The position numbers and the translations under genes were made by a program. A stretch of DNA of 47,754 nucleotides from Blautia sp. (GTDB lineage: Bacteria > Bacillota > Clostridia > Lachnospirales > Lachnospiraceae), in the NCBI GenBank assembly GCA_023667395.1, contig JAMPAC010000001.1:502219-549972 (forward strand), in the 5' to 3' direction. Numbering within the stretch: position 1 is the stretch's first letter; every line of letters begins with the position of its first letter. Under the pieces are notes generated by a model, which searched no databases, was not told where the DNA came from, and saw nothing but the letters and a program-made list of their open reading frames with translations. Below, piece after piece: positions 35,950-44,855 of the stretch.

Positions 35950-38625
35950 ATGATGAAGAATAAGGGAATGTCGGAGGATGTAACGCGGACAGAGGAAAGA
36001 AAGATCGACAGTACGAGAAAAGCAGATGGAATCGCGGGGAAGACAGCGGAGACGCGGTCAAAAGAGGATGTAACACAGACAGAGAAAAGAGAAAGCGACA
36101 GTGTGAAAACGGCGGATAAAACCGCAGGGGGGACAACAGGGATGCGGCCCAAAGAGACTGGGCAAAAGACAGCGGAAGCATCGGCAAAAGACGGTACCGG
36201 GCAGACAGCAGGAAAGCCGACAGACGCGTCATCCAGGCAGATTGCCGGGATGACAACGGAATCATCACCGGAAGAAAATCCACAAGAGGAAACAGGGAAA
36301 GCAGGGAAAGCAGCCCGGAAGAAAAGGGACAAAGCTGCGAACAAAACCACCCGCAAAAACGGCGCATGGATCCGCCGGGGCATCCTGGTCAGCGCAGCCC
36401 TTGCCCTGGTCATGTTCTGCATGTACGGCTTCTTCCACGACAGGGCGGAGGAATACAAAAGCAGCCCGTTGGAGGAATACAGCAACATAGCATGGCTGTA
36501 CCGGAACTGCTATCTGCTGTACCGTGATCTGTACAATGCCCAGACAGACGGGCAGAAAGATTATAAGAAACTCTTCGTGCAGCCCAAAGAGGGATACGAA
36601 TGGATCCTGGAGGCGGACGCGTGGGACGAAACCATTGATGAATATGAGGAAAGGTATGACTCTTTCGACAATGAGCAGGGGGATTATTATACCCTGAGGG
36701 ATGGAATATGGGGGATTGAAGGTACATTTAATTCCCTGGAGGAAAATTACAGCGCCCTGAACAATACTTTTGATTATGTGATCCGGGATAATGAATCGGG
36801 ATTTTATCTCACAAATATGTCCGAGGAAGATCTGGCTCGCAGTGTGGAGGAACAGTTCTTCCAGCTTGGGTTCACTTTTAACGAATATGGAAGCGTGACG
36901 GTGGACGAGGAAGTGGCGGGGATCGACACGACCCGGATCAGGAAGTATGCCAATGAGGCCATCCGGTCAAATTCCATGACCGATTTCCTGGGGGCGGACA
37001 GGATAGACACCGTCCTGCGCTACAGTTCCCTGAGCGGGCCGGCCAATTGTACGGTGATGTTCCGGATCTCGGAGAAAGACTGGACGGCAAGCCTGGCGGG
37101 GAATCAATCAATGGCAGTATTTTCCTACGATCCTTACGGAAGCGCTGCCGGATTTTATGTCGATGTGGCGGCTACAACGGTTTACCGGTATGCTCATATG
37201 GGGGAATTCCTGTTCCTGCTGCTGATCGCCGCGCTGGTCTGCGGGCTGTTTCTTCCCGTGTTAGGGGAGGAGAGACCCTGGAGGGAGGTCAGGATATGCA
37301 GTCTGCCCCTGGAAGCGCTCCTGGCCATCGGGGTCGTGGTCTTTGCGGGCTTTGGCGACCTGGTTTTTCAGCTGGCGGTCTATACGGCCAACGGCGGTCT
37401 GGAAAGGCTGATGCTGCCTTCCATGTTCCGTGACCTGACATGGATCCTGTCCCCATTGATCAATGTTGCCTGCCTCACCGCATTCTTTTTCTGCGGCTGG
37501 TATCTGGGCGTGTGCGCCAGGGCGGTGCGGGATCTGGGCATCAGGGAATACATCAGGCAGAGATGCGTCCTTTACAGGATATTCCCCTTTATCAAGGGCA
37601 AGGCGCTGGCATTTTACGATGAGGTCTGCCATTTTGACGTGACCAGGGACGCCAACAGGATGATCTGGAAGATCGTGCTGCTGAACGCGGCGATCCTGTT
37701 CGTGATCAGCTGCTTCTGGGTCACGGGCTTTCCCCTCACGGTGGTATATTCCCTGCTTTTGTATGTGATCCTGCGGAATTATATCAGCAAACTGCAGAAG
37801 AAGTACGGGCAGCTGCTCCACGCCACCAACGAGATCGCGGAGGGAAACTTAAATGTGAAGATTACGGAAGACCTGGGGGTGTTCGAGCCCTTTAAGCCCC
37901 AGATCCTGCGCATCCAGAACGGTTTTAAGAACGCGGTGGAGGAGGAGACGAAAAGCCAGCGCATGAAAGCGGAACTGATCACCAATGTGTCCCACGACCT
38001 GAAGACCCCACTGACGGCCATCATCACCTATATCAACCTGCTGAAGGATGAGAACATCACGGAGGAACAGCGAAAGGAGTACCTGGATACGCTGGAGCGG
38101 AAATCCCTGCGCCTGAAAGTCCTGATCGAGGATCTGTTTGAGGTCAGCAAGGCGAACTCCCAGACAGTCACTTTGAACATCATGGATGTGGACATCATGA
38201 ACCTGGTAAAGCAGGTTGCCTTTGAAATGTCGGATAAACTGGAAGCCTCCAGCCTGGATGTGCGCATGAACCTGACCGACGAGAAGGTCATCCTGCCCCT
38301 GGACAGCCAGAAGACCTACCGGGTCTATGAGAACCTGCTGGGAAATATCGCAAAGTACGCCCTGCCCGGCACACGGGTCTATATCAACGGTTTCCGCATT
38401 GACGATACGGTGATCATTACCCTGAAAAATATCTCCGCCCAGGAGATCACGGTGGACACTGCGGAACTGACGGAGCGTTTCGTCAGGGGCGACGCTTCCC
38501 GGAACACGGAGGGCTCTGGCCTGGGGCTTGCCATTGCGAAAGGATTTATGGAAATGCAGGGCGGCGAACTGTCCCTGGAGGTGGACGGGGATCTGTTCAA
38601 GGCGACCACCACGTGGCGGGTGTAG
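35950..38625 (+). CDS. Polytopic sensor histidine kinase (VanS-like) with long low-complexity N-terminus
   Basis: This 891-residue kinase begins with about 135 residues of Thr/Lys/Glu/Asp/Gly-rich sequence with imperfect repeats of an (E)DVTxTExR(E)xDS-type unit. A membrane helix follows (about 143-160), then an extracellular domain (about 165-410), several more helices (about 415-615), a HAMP-like linker, HisKA with His682 (TNVSHDLKTPLTAIITYINL) and HATPase_c (YENLLGNIAKYA, GSGLGLAIAKGF). The start is ATG 35950 or 35953; the Shine-Dalgarno site is weak (GAAAGG). The tail is unusual for this class; its function is unknown. Confidence 0.9.
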   Translation: MMKNKGMSEDVTRTEERKIDSTRKADGIAGKTAETRSKEDVTQTEKRESDSVKTADKTAGGTTGMRPKETGQKTAEASAKDGTGQTAGKPTDASSRQIAGMTTESSPEENPQEETGKAGKAARKKRDKAANKTTRKNGAWIRRGILVSAALALVMFCMYGFFHDRAEEYKSSPLEEYSNIAWLYRNCYLLYRDLYNAQTDGQKDYKKLFVQPKEGYEWILEADAWDETIDEYEERYDSFDNEQGDYYTLRDGIWGIEGTFNSLEENYSALNNTFDYVIRDNESGFYLTNMSEEDLARSVEEQFFQLGFTFNEYGSVTVDEEVAGIDTTRIRKYANEAIRSNSMTDFLGADRIDTVLRYSSLSGPANCTVMFRISEKDWTASLAGNQSMAVFSYDPYGSAAGFYVDVAATTVYRYAHMGEFLFLLLIAALVCGLFLPVLGEERPWREVRICSLPLEALLAIGVVVFAGFGDLVFQLAVYTANGGLERLMLPSMFRDLTWILSPLINVACLTAFFFCGWYLGVCARAVRDLGIREYIRQRCVLYRIFPFIKGKALAFYDEVCHFDVTRDANRMIWKIVLLNAAILFVISCFWVTGFPLTVVYSLLLYVILRNYISKLQKKYGQLLHATNEIAEGNLNVKITEDLGVFEPFKPQILRIQNGFKNAVEEETKSQRMKAELITNVSHDLKTPLTAIITYINLLKDENITEEQRKEYLDTLERKSLRLKVLIEDLFEVSKANSQTVTLNIMDVDIMNLVKQVAFEMSDKLEASSLDVRMNLTDEKVILPLDSQKTYRVYENLLGNIAKYALPGTRVYINGFRIDDTVIITLKNISAQEITVDTAELTERFVRGDASRNTEGSGLGLAIAKGFMEMQGGELSLEVDGDLFKATTTWRV

Positions 38626-38641
38626 GGGATGGGGCGTAAGG

Positions 38642-38674
38642 AAGCCGGGTCTGTGCGGGCAGACCCGGCTTTGC
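38642..38674 (+). terminator. Intrinsic terminator after the VanS-like kinase
   Basis: The perfect 12-bp stem AAGCCGGGTCTG/CAGACCCGGCTT (38642-38653 with 38660-38671), loop TGCGGG, is followed by a short T-containing tail. It closes the DedA-GT4-kinase operon. Confidence 0.7.
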
Positions 38675-38690
38675 ATATTTCAAAAATCAG

Positions 38691-38718
38691 TTGCTATTTT
38701 TTCGGGATTTGGTATAAT
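38691..38718 (+). promoter_or_regulatory. Promoter of the AAA/PD-(D/E)XK gene
   Basis: TTGCTA at 38691-38696 and a perfect TATAAT at 38713-38718 are separated by 16 bases, about 43 bases before the ATG. Confidence 0.65.
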
Positions 38719-38761
38719 ATTGATAACAGATTTTAACAGGTTCTGAAAGGCTGAGGATCAT

Positions 38762-40465
38762 ATGGAAATGAGAAAAAAGTTGCCTGTGGGCATTGAATAT
38801 TTCGAAAATATTCGAAAAAGAGGATTCTACTACATTGACAAAACACGGCTGATAGGCGACTTGCTTCATGATGGGGGAAAAGTTAATCTGTTTACCCGCC
38901 CCAGACGTTTTGGAAAATCCCTGAATATGAGCATGTTGAAAGCCTTTTTTGAGATCGGCTGCGACAGCTCTCTTTTTGACGGACTGGAGATCATGCGGGA
39001 AAGCGATCTGTGCGATCAGAATATGGGTCAGTTTCCGGTGGTATCCATAAGCCTGAAAGACGCAGGCGGCAGGACATTTGAGTCAGCATGCGCTTCCATT
39101 CGTTATACGATCGGCATGGAGGCAATGCGTTTTCCTTTTCTGGCGGAGAGCGGCAGGCTGACGGAAGAACAGAAGAAAATGTACCGTGCCCTGGTAAATG
39201 TGGATAAAGCGGGGTGTTTTGATATGCCGGATGCCGTGCTGGAAACCAGCCTGCGGACACTGTCTTTCCTGCTGGAAAAACATTATGGCCGCAAGGTCAT
39301 TATCCTGATTGACGAATATGACGTGCCCCTGGACAAAGCGTTTCAGGCAGGATACTATGACGAAATGGTATCCCTGATCCGCAATCTGTTCAGTAACGCG
39401 CTGAAAAGCAACGAAAACTTATATTTCGCGGTGCTTACCGGCTGTCTGCGCATTGCGAAAGAGAGCATTTTTACCGGATTGAACAATTTTAATGTATTAT
39501 CGATCACTGACGCGCATTTTGACGATTCTTTCGGCTTCAGTGACCGGGAAACCAGCGAGATGCTTTCCTACTATGGGCTGGATGCGCATTATGACACCAT
39601 AAAGGCCTGGTATGACGGCTATCGGTTTGGCAATACCTCGGTATATTGTCCGTGGGATGTGATCAAATATTGTTACGCGCTCCTGGCGGACAGGGAGGCC
39701 CGGCCGGAGAATTACTGGGCCAACACCAGCGGCAATCACATCGTAAGGCGCTTTATCGATAAGTCAACCAGGCAGACCAGGGAGGAACTGGAGCGCCTGA
39801 TCGCCGGGGAGGCGGTTTTGAAAACGATCCGGCAGGAATTAACCTATCATGAACTGGATTCCACCATCGACAATCTGTGGAGCGTGCTTTTCACCACCGG
39901 CTATCTGACCTATCAGGGACGTGGGGAAAACGGCGGATATCAGCTGGTGATCCCAAATCTTGAGATCCGGGATCTGTTCGTGTCGCAGATTATGGAGTGG
40001 TTTAGCGAAACCTCCAGGCAGGATACTTCCAGGATCGATTCTTTCTGTGAAGCGTTCCCGGCCGGTGACGCGAAGACGGTAGAGGCTGGATTCAATGATT
40101 ACCTGTGGCATATGATCAGCATAAGGGATACCTTTGTGCAAAAGGAACGGAAAGAGAATTTTTACCATGGGATCCTGCTCGGCCTGCTGCGCTTTAAGGA
40201 AAACTGGGTCATCAGATCCAATGAGGAATCCGGGGAGGGGTTCGGCGACATCCTGCTGGAGGTGCCGGAATCCAGGACAGGGGTTGTGATCGAGGTAAAA
40301 TACGCGGAGAGGGATACCCTCGAGAAGATGTCTGCGGAGGCTTTGGAACAGATCAGGCGGAAACAGTATGACGCCCGGTTGATCGATGACGGGATGGAGC
40401 GGATCGTCAGGTTTGGCATTGCCTGTTATAAGAAAAGCTGCAGGATTGCGGTTGAAAAGGGCTGA
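38762..40465 (+). CDS. AAA-ATPase-like / PD-(D/E)XK nuclease-superfamily protein (DUF1703)
   Basis: This 567-residue protein belongs to the family with an N-terminal AAA-like domain (PVGIEYFENIRKRGFYYIDK; degenerate P-loop RPRRFGKSLNM near 46-56; Walker B-like VIILIDEYDVPLD) and a C-terminal PD-(D/E)XK module (GFGDILLEVPESRTGVVIEV then KYAE). These genes are abundant in Lachnospiraceae and Bacteroidetes, often in many copies; the function is unknown, though nuclease activity is plausible from Asp, Glu and Lys at the expected spacing. GAGG precedes the ATG. It stands alone with its own promoter. Confidence 0.9.
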   Translation: MEMRKKLPVGIEYFENIRKRGFYYIDKTRLIGDLLHDGGKVNLFTRPRRFGKSLNMSMLKAFFEIGCDSSLFDGLEIMRESDLCDQNMGQFPVVSISLKDAGGRTFESACASIRYTIGMEAMRFPFLAESGRLTEEQKKMYRALVNVDKAGCFDMPDAVLETSLRTLSFLLEKHYGRKVIILIDEYDVPLDKAFQAGYYDEMVSLIRNLFSNALKSNENLYFAVLTGCLRIAKESIFTGLNNFNVLSITDAHFDDSFGFSDRETSEMLSYYGLDAHYDTIKAWYDGYRFGNTSVYCPWDVIKYCYALLADREARPENYWANTSGNHIVRRFIDKSTRQTREELERLIAGEAVLKTIRQELTYHELDSTIDNLWSVLFTTGYLTYQGRGENGGYQLVIPNLEIRDLFVSQIMEWFSETSRQDTSRIDSFCEAFPAGDAKTVEAGFNDYLWHMISIRDTFVQKERKENFYHGILLGLLRFKENWVIRSNEESGEGFGDILLEVPESRTGVVIEVKYAERDTLEKMSAEALEQIRRKQYDARLIDDGMERIVRFGIACYKKSCRIAVEKG

Positions 40466-40552
40466 ACAATGAGATGGGTTTTAAAATGATTCCGCATGAA
40501 TTCTGCGGTTTCGGCATGGGGAAAGTGATTCGCAAGTAAAAAAATATAGGAC

Positions 40553-40584
40553 TTGACAAGTGTGTGGGGATATTTTATTATAAT
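40553..40584 (+). promoter_or_regulatory. Strong promoter of the secreted repeat protein gene
   Basis: Perfect TTGACA at 40553-40558, with TATTAT at 40576-40581 (17-base spacer) or TATAAT at 40579-40584 (20-base spacer). Transcription would begin near 40588. Confidence 0.7.
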
Positions 40585-40611
40585 GTAGACGCAAATATTT
40601 TTTGCGTCTAC
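40585..40611 (+). promoter_or_regulatory. Stem-loop at the mRNA 5' end
   Basis: Perfect 11-bp stem GTAGACGCAAA/TTTGCGTCTAC (40585-40595 with 40601-40611), loop TATTT. It lies at the predicted transcription start and ten bases before AAGGAG. It has no following T-run, so it more likely protects the 5' end than terminates. Confidence 0.65.
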
Positions 40612-40631
40612 AAAATATAAAAGGAGTGGAA

Positions 40632-41336
40632 ATGATGAAAAAACTAAAAAAAGTACTTGTTATGGCGTTGGTCGGTGTTTTTGCTTTGGGGTCAGTGCTT
40701 ACGGTTAATGCGGCGTCATTTGACGCGGCATGGTATGCAGAGGAGAATCCCGACGTGGTAGCGGCTGTCGGCAATTCGAGTGCCGCGCTCAAGAAGCATT
40801 ACGATACTTACGGACGTCAGGAAGGACGTATGGCTAATTCCAACGATATGGAAGCGGTGCTCCGCCGGTTGTTTAATGCAGAGGACTACGCTGCATTGTA
40901 TCCGGATGTAAAAGCTGTTTACGGGGACAATGTTGAGGCTCTGTTCAACCATTATATGACTTATGGGCTTTTGGAGAGAAGAGTACCTACTGGGGCTATG
41001 TCTTATGAGGCGGCAGTGGCTCTGAGGGACGCTGTTACGGCATCCCTGGATGCGGCGGGGGTTGATGCGACTCCTGGTTCCAAGCAGTTTGTGGAGTTGC
41101 TCCAGGGAAGTCTCGTGATTAAGGATACGGCTGTCCAGAGTGTTGTGGAGCAGCAGATTGAAAAGGCTGTGAACCAGGCTTCCGAGGTGGTTGTAGCGGC
41201 TACGTCACATGATGACGATGACGATGATGTTGAGGAAGAAAGCGGATGTTCTTCTTCCAGTGCTTCCAGCTCTTCCAGTTCTTCGACATCTGGAAGCAGT
41301 AATGGGGATGTAACCACGTCCAATCCCCAGGGATGA
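40632..41336 (+). CDS. Secreted protein with Phe-Asp/Asn-Ala-x-x-Tyr-Ala repeats and Asp/Ser-rich tail
   Basis: The ATG at 40632 (or 40635) follows AAGGAG closely; the frame upstream to 40602 overlaps the stem-loop. The 234-residue product has a signal peptide (MKKLKKVLVMALVGVFALGS, cleaved after NAA) and two units of the motif FDAAWYAEENPDVVAAVG...LKKHYDTYGRQEGR and FNAEDYAALYPDVKAVYG...LFNHYMTYGLLERR. This motif occurs in many Lachnospiraceae surface proteins and is thought to bind the envelope. The C terminus holds a run of six Asp residues and a long Ser-rich stretch that could be glycosylated. A strong promoter suggests high expression. The next gene encodes an O-antigen-ligase-like enzyme. 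Confidence 0.8.
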   Translation: MMKKLKKVLVMALVGVFALGSVLTVNAASFDAAWYAEENPDVVAAVGNSSAALKKHYDTYGRQEGRMANSNDMEAVLRRLFNAEDYAALYPDVKAVYGDNVEALFNHYMTYGLLERRVPTGAMSYEAAVALRDAVTASLDAAGVDATPGSKQFVELLQGSLVIKDTAVQSVVEQQIEKAVNQASEVVVAATSHDDDDDDVEEESGCSSSSASSSSSSSTSGSSNGDVTTSNPQG

Positions 41337-41393
41337 TCCTTGAACATTTGGAAGTAATATCCGGAGATTCGGCAGGGGAAGAAAGTCCCAGTG

Positions 41394-41427
41394 TAAAAAG
41401 GCAGGTCTGACACTTTTACCTTTTTAT
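41394..41427 (+). terminator. Possible terminator after the secreted protein gene
   Basis: TAAAAAGG and CCTTTTTA arms enclose about 16 bases, with a T-run on the plus strand. It is the first of three hairpins in this 228-base gap. Confidence 0.45.
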
Positions 41428-41445
41428 AGAACAACTCCGAATCAT

Positions 41446-41481
41446 AAAGAGTCTGGCTGTCCTGATAAAGCCAGGCTCTTT
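41446..41481 (+). terminator. Second hairpin after the secreted protein gene
   Basis: AAAGAGTCTGGCT (41446-41458) pairs with AGCCAGGCTCTTT (41469-41481) with one G-T pair and a ten-base loop. Confidence 0.5.
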
Positions 41482-41491
41482 GTGATTCCCG

Positions 41492-41530
41492 ACAATAGAA
41501 TTCTCGCGAAGCGTGAATTCTATTGTTTTT
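41492..41530 (+). terminator. Strong terminator-like hairpin before the ligase-like gene
   Basis: ACAATAGAATTC-CGC (41492-41507) pairs with GCG-GAATTCTATTGT (41511-41526), loop GAA, followed by TTTT. It lies 35 bases before the ATG of the next gene, so it may also act as an attenuator for that gene. Confidence 0.65.
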
Positions 41531-41564
41531 ACAGGCAAAAGAACCATCAAAAAAGGAAAATCAA

Positions 41565-43190
41565 ATGGGGTGGCTGGAAATGTTGACAAATAAAACGACC
41601 AAAAATGAGACGGTTGAAAAGAAAAGCGCGGCGGAATATGGCGGGACGAGATGTCAGGCAATAGGGAACCATTTGAAATTGGCCTGCAATATAGGGGTTT
41701 ATTTGTTCCTGATCGCCCTTGTTGTGTGTTATCCATTCTACCTGCCAGAAGGATACATTCGGATGATCACCCATAAATTTCAATTTTTCAGGACAATGTG
41801 CGTGATAACGGCAGCGGTTATGATTCCGCTCGCCGTCCTGTATTACCTGGTATCGGCAGGGAATGCTTTTCGTGTCGGCGGCCGTAAGGGAAAGCTCGAA
41901 TTATCGCTGACGGATCTGTTTGTGCTGTTTTTTGCATGGGCCAATCTTACATCCTATTTTTCTTCAGGTTTTCAGGAGGAAGCGCTTTGGGGAACGGAAA
42001 ACTGGTGGATGGGCTTTCTGATCTATCTGTTCCTGATCGGAATCTATTTCCTGATATCACGGTTTTATGATAACAGGATAGATGTGCTTCCTGTTTTTAT
42101 GGCGGTTAATCTGATCATCTGTTTATGGGGGGTGTTAAATCGATTTTCCGTTTTCCCTGTGGATATGCATTATTACGCTACAAATTACATATCGTGCATG
42201 GGTAATATCGACTGGTTTTGCGGCTATTTTTCCGCATCTTTCAGCATAGGGACGGTATTGTACATGATCACGGAAAAGAAATGGATGCGTGTCTTTTCCG
42301 GGATCTGCGTGATGGTATCGCTGGGAGCCGGAGTGACGGCGGGGGCGGACAGCGCCTTTTTGGCCATGGGGGCAGGGCTTTTCTTCCTGTTCCTGGCGGC
42401 GTTTCATAAAACAAGGTATATGAAGCGTTTCCTGGAAACAGGCATTTTGCTGTGTGCGGTCTGTCAGATTTTATACCTTGTTTCAGTCTTTTGGCCGGAA
42501 AGCCTGAACTATAGGTCTTTCCTGATGGATCTCATGCTGGGGAATGTAACGCGCGTTGGGCTCGTTGTGCTGATTGTCCTGCGGATTGTGATGGGCAGGC
42601 AGGAAAAAAGGATCCCCAAATATGGATGGATCAAATATGTGGCATGCGGATTCTGTGCCTGTCTTTTCCTCCTGTATCTGGCGCTGCTTATCGCAAATAC
42701 GAAAAACCCCGGAAGTATCGGCTTTTTATCCGGCTATCCGGAAGTGTTTTTGTTTGATCTGCAATGGGGAGGCAGCAGGGGCGCCACCTGGATGGACGGG
42801 ATTGCTATTTTTCAATCCCTTCCAGGTATAAAAAGGCTTTTTGGGGTGGGACCTGACTGCTATTCTGCATATGCCTATGGCATTCCCGAACTGGCGGAAA
42901 GAATGAATCGGGAATGGGACAATTTCCGCTGTACGAATGCACATAATGAATGCCTCACCTATCTGGTCAACACAGGAGTTTTGGGGATGACAACATTTAT
43001 TGGCATTTTCGTGAGCGCTTTTGTCAGGTTGGTCAGGAAAGCCGGGAAGGAACCGTTGTGTTATGTTTTTGCGGCGTGCCTGTTATCGTATTTTTGCCAT
43101 AATCAGTTCAGCTTTGCACAGCTGGAAAGCACCCCCTATATTTTTATGATGCTGGGATTGGGGGAAAATCTGCTGAGGAGAAGTTCGTAA
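41565..43190 (+). CDS. O-antigen ligase/polymerase-like membrane protein
   Basis: I start at ATG 41565, eight bases after AAAGGAAAA; the earlier in-frame TTG at 41523 sits inside the terminator hairpin. The 541-residue protein has about twelve membrane helices and, in the long external loop near the C terminus, the Wzy/WaaL signature LFGVGPDCYSAYAYG ... CTNAHNECLTYLVNTGVLG. Such enzymes polymerise or transfer polyprenyl-linked glycans to an acceptor; in Gram-positives some glycosylate proteins or teichoic-type polymers. No other glycan genes are beside it. The preceding Ser-rich secreted protein is a candidate acceptor (inference). The stop codon TAA lies in the repeat at 43188. Confidence 0.8.
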   Translation: MGWLEMLTNKTTKNETVEKKSAAEYGGTRCQAIGNHLKLACNIGVYLFLIALVVCYPFYLPEGYIRMITHKFQFFRTMCVITAAVMIPLAVLYYLVSAGNAFRVGGRKGKLELSLTDLFVLFFAWANLTSYFSSGFQEEALWGTENWWMGFLIYLFLIGIYFLISRFYDNRIDVLPVFMAVNLIICLWGVLNRFSVFPVDMHYYATNYISCMGNIDWFCGYFSASFSIGTVLYMITEKKWMRVFSGICVMVSLGAGVTAGADSAFLAMGAGLFFLFLAAFHKTRYMKRFLETGILLCAVCQILYLVSVFWPESLNYRSFLMDLMLGNVTRVGLVVLIVLRIVMGRQEKRIPKYGWIKYVACGFCACLFLLYLALLIANTKNPGSIGFLSGYPEVFLFDLQWGGSRGATWMDGIAIFQSLPGIKRLFGVGPDCYSAYAYGIPELAERMNREWDNFRCTNAHNECLTYLVNTGVLGMTTFIGIFVSAFVRLVRKAGKEPLCYVFAACLLSYFCHNQFSFAQLESTPYIFMMLGLGENLLRRSS

Positions 43191-43340
43191 CAGTTCAGAC
43201 AGGTCACTGAACTGTTACGCTGATGCACACAAAATGAGTTTTTAACTCATTTTGGCGCCCGCAAGTCTCGCAAAATTGCAGGGCGATTACAATCGCCCCG
43301 CAATTTTGACTTCGCGGAAGGGGCTGTCTGAACTGTTACA
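43188..43340. repeat. Complete hairpin-rich element with TAACAGTTCAGACAG ends
   Basis: Inverted ends TAACAGTTCAGACAG and CTGTCTGAACTGTTA frame about 150 bases. Inside are three hairpins: TAACAGTTCAG/CTGAACTGTTA at the left, AAAATGAGTT/AACTCATTTT, and GCAAAATTGC-GGGCGAT/ATCGCCC-GCAATTTTG. The left end overlaps and supplies the stop codon of the ligase-like gene. A half copy in opposite orientation lies at 19242-19324. This looks like a non-autonomous mobile repeat. The remaining gap to leuC holds its promoter. Confidence 0.85.
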
Positions 43341-43379
43341 GAAGTTCCGTGACAGGGAATGAAAATCCGTAACAAGTAT

Positions 43380-43408
43380 TTGAACAATGCTTCCATTTGT
43401 GCTATGAT
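43380..43408 (+). promoter_or_regulatory. Promoter of leuC
   Basis: TTGAAC at 43380-43385 and TATGAT at 43403-43408 are separated by 17 bases, 40 bases before the ATG. The short leader has no room for a T-box or peptide attenuator. Confidence 0.65.
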
Positions 43409-43448
43409 GGTCAGGTAGAAAATTTGCGGAAAGGTTTGGTTAAGCGTT

Positions 43449-44717
43449 ATGGGAATGACAATGACACAAAAGATTCTGGCGGCGGCCGCAGGACTGGAGA
43501 AAGTCGAGGCGGGTCAGCTGATCGAAGCGGATCTTGATCTGGTGCTGGGAAATGACATCACGAGCCCCGTGGCCATCAAGGAGATGGATAAATTTACGGC
43601 CAAGGGCGTGTTTGACAGGGATAAGATTGCCCTGGTACCCGATCATTTTGTGCCCAACAAGGATATCAAGTCCGCTGAGCACTGTAAATGCGTGAGGGAA
43701 TTTGCGCGAAAAAATGAGATTACAAATTATTTTGAAGTGGGGGAAATGGGGATCGAGCACGCGCTGCTTCCTGAGAGGGGCCTTACGGTGGCAGGCGACG
43801 TGATCATCGGCGCGGACTCCCACACCTGTACTTATGGCGCCCTGGGGGCGTTTTCCACCGGTGTGGGCAGCACCGATATGGCGGCAGGCATGGCCACCGG
43901 CAAGGCATGGTTCAAGGTGCCTTCCGCGATAAAGTTCAATTTAGTCGGGAAGCCCGCAAAATGGGTCAGCGGCAAGGATGTGATCTTACATATCATCGGC
44001 ATGATCGGCGTGGACGGCGCATTATATAAATCCATGGAGTTTGTGGGGGACGGGATCGCGAACCTGTCCATGGACGACCGTTTCACCATTGCCAACATGG
44101 CCATCGAGGCAGGCGGAAAGAACGGTATCTTCCCCGTTGACAAGCTGGCGGAAGATTATATGAAAGCGCATTCGCAGAAGCCTTATAGGATCTTCAAGGC
44201 GGACGAGGACGCGGTATATGATGAGGAATATACCATCGACCTGTCCCAGCTGCGGCCTACGGTGGCTTTCCCCCATCTGCCTGAAAATACCCATACCATT
44301 GACGAGATCAAAGGGATGGAAAAGATTGCCATAGACCAGGTGGTGATCGGCTCCTGTACCAACGGCCGGCTGGACGACCTGCGCACGGCGGCGGAGGTGC
44401 TGAAAGGCAGGCATGTGGCAAAGGGCATGAGATGTATCGTGATCCCCGCCACCCAGGCCATCTACATGCAGGCCATGGAGGAGGGACTGTTAAAGACCTT
44501 TATCGAGGCAGGCGCCATTGTCAGCACACCCACCTGCGGCCCCTGTCTGGGCGGTTATATGGGCATCCTGGCGGAGGGAGAGCGCTGTGTCTCCACCACC
44601 AACCGCAATTTTGTGGGACGCATGGGGCATGTAAAATCCGAGGTTTACCTGGCAAGTCCCGCGGTAGCGGCGGCAAGCGCGGTCACCGGGGAGATTTCCA
44701 GCCCGGAAGAATTATAA
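43449..44717 (+). CDS. leuC: 3-isopropylmalate dehydratase, large subunit
   Basis: With LeuD it isomerises 2- to 3-isopropylmalate in leucine synthesis using a [4Fe-4S] cluster. The cluster ligands are visible: Cys303 (GSCTNG), Cys363 and Cys366 (CGPCLGG). At 422 residues it is the short, archaeal/clostridial-type LeuC. The start [20 protein letters not shown] matches the family; the Shine-Dalgarno site is weak. leuD follows after 155 bases occupied by copy C of the structured element. Confidence 0.95.
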   Translation: MGMTMTQKILAAAAGLEKVEAGQLIEADLDLVLGNDITSPVAIKEMDKFTAKGVFDRDKIALVPDHFVPNKDIKSAEHCKCVREFARKNEITNYFEVGEMGIEHALLPERGLTVAGDVIIGADSHTCTYGALGAFSTGVGSTDMAAGMATGKAWFKVPSAIKFNLVGKPAKWVSGKDVILHIIGMIGVDGALYKSMEFVGDGIANLSMDDRFTIANMAIEAGGKNGIFPVDKLAEDYMKAHSQKPYRIFKADEDAVYDEEYTIDLSQLRPTVAFPHLPENTHTIDEIKGMEKIAIDQVVIGSCTNGRLDDLRTAAEVLKGRHVAKGMRCIVIPATQAIYMQAMEEGLLKTFIEAGAIVSTPTCGPCLGGYMGILAEGERCVSTTNRNFVGRMGHVKSEVYLASPAVAAASAVTGEISSPEEL

Positions 44718-44732
44718 GAAAACAACTGCAGC

Positions 44733-44855
44733 AAAACAGCCCCGAAACGGAATCGCCTGGATGATCTTCAAATGCGCAGGCAGCTGAATATGTGTGTCTG
44801 CCATGGATGATGCAGTGCAGGGAGCAAGATAAATTGCAGTAAACGGCAATGGAAT
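44733..44855 (+). repeat. Structured intergenic element, copy C, between leuC and leuD
   Basis: The left motif AAACAGCCCCGAAACGGAA and the right module ATAA, ATTGC-G (44833-44839)/C-GGCAAT (44844-44850) with loop TAAA, then GGAATAGGAG, match copies A and B. The middle is diverged, with a possible GCAGGCAG/CTGCC pairing. It lies inside an operon, so if transcribed it would be an internal leader for leuD. Confidence 0.6.
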
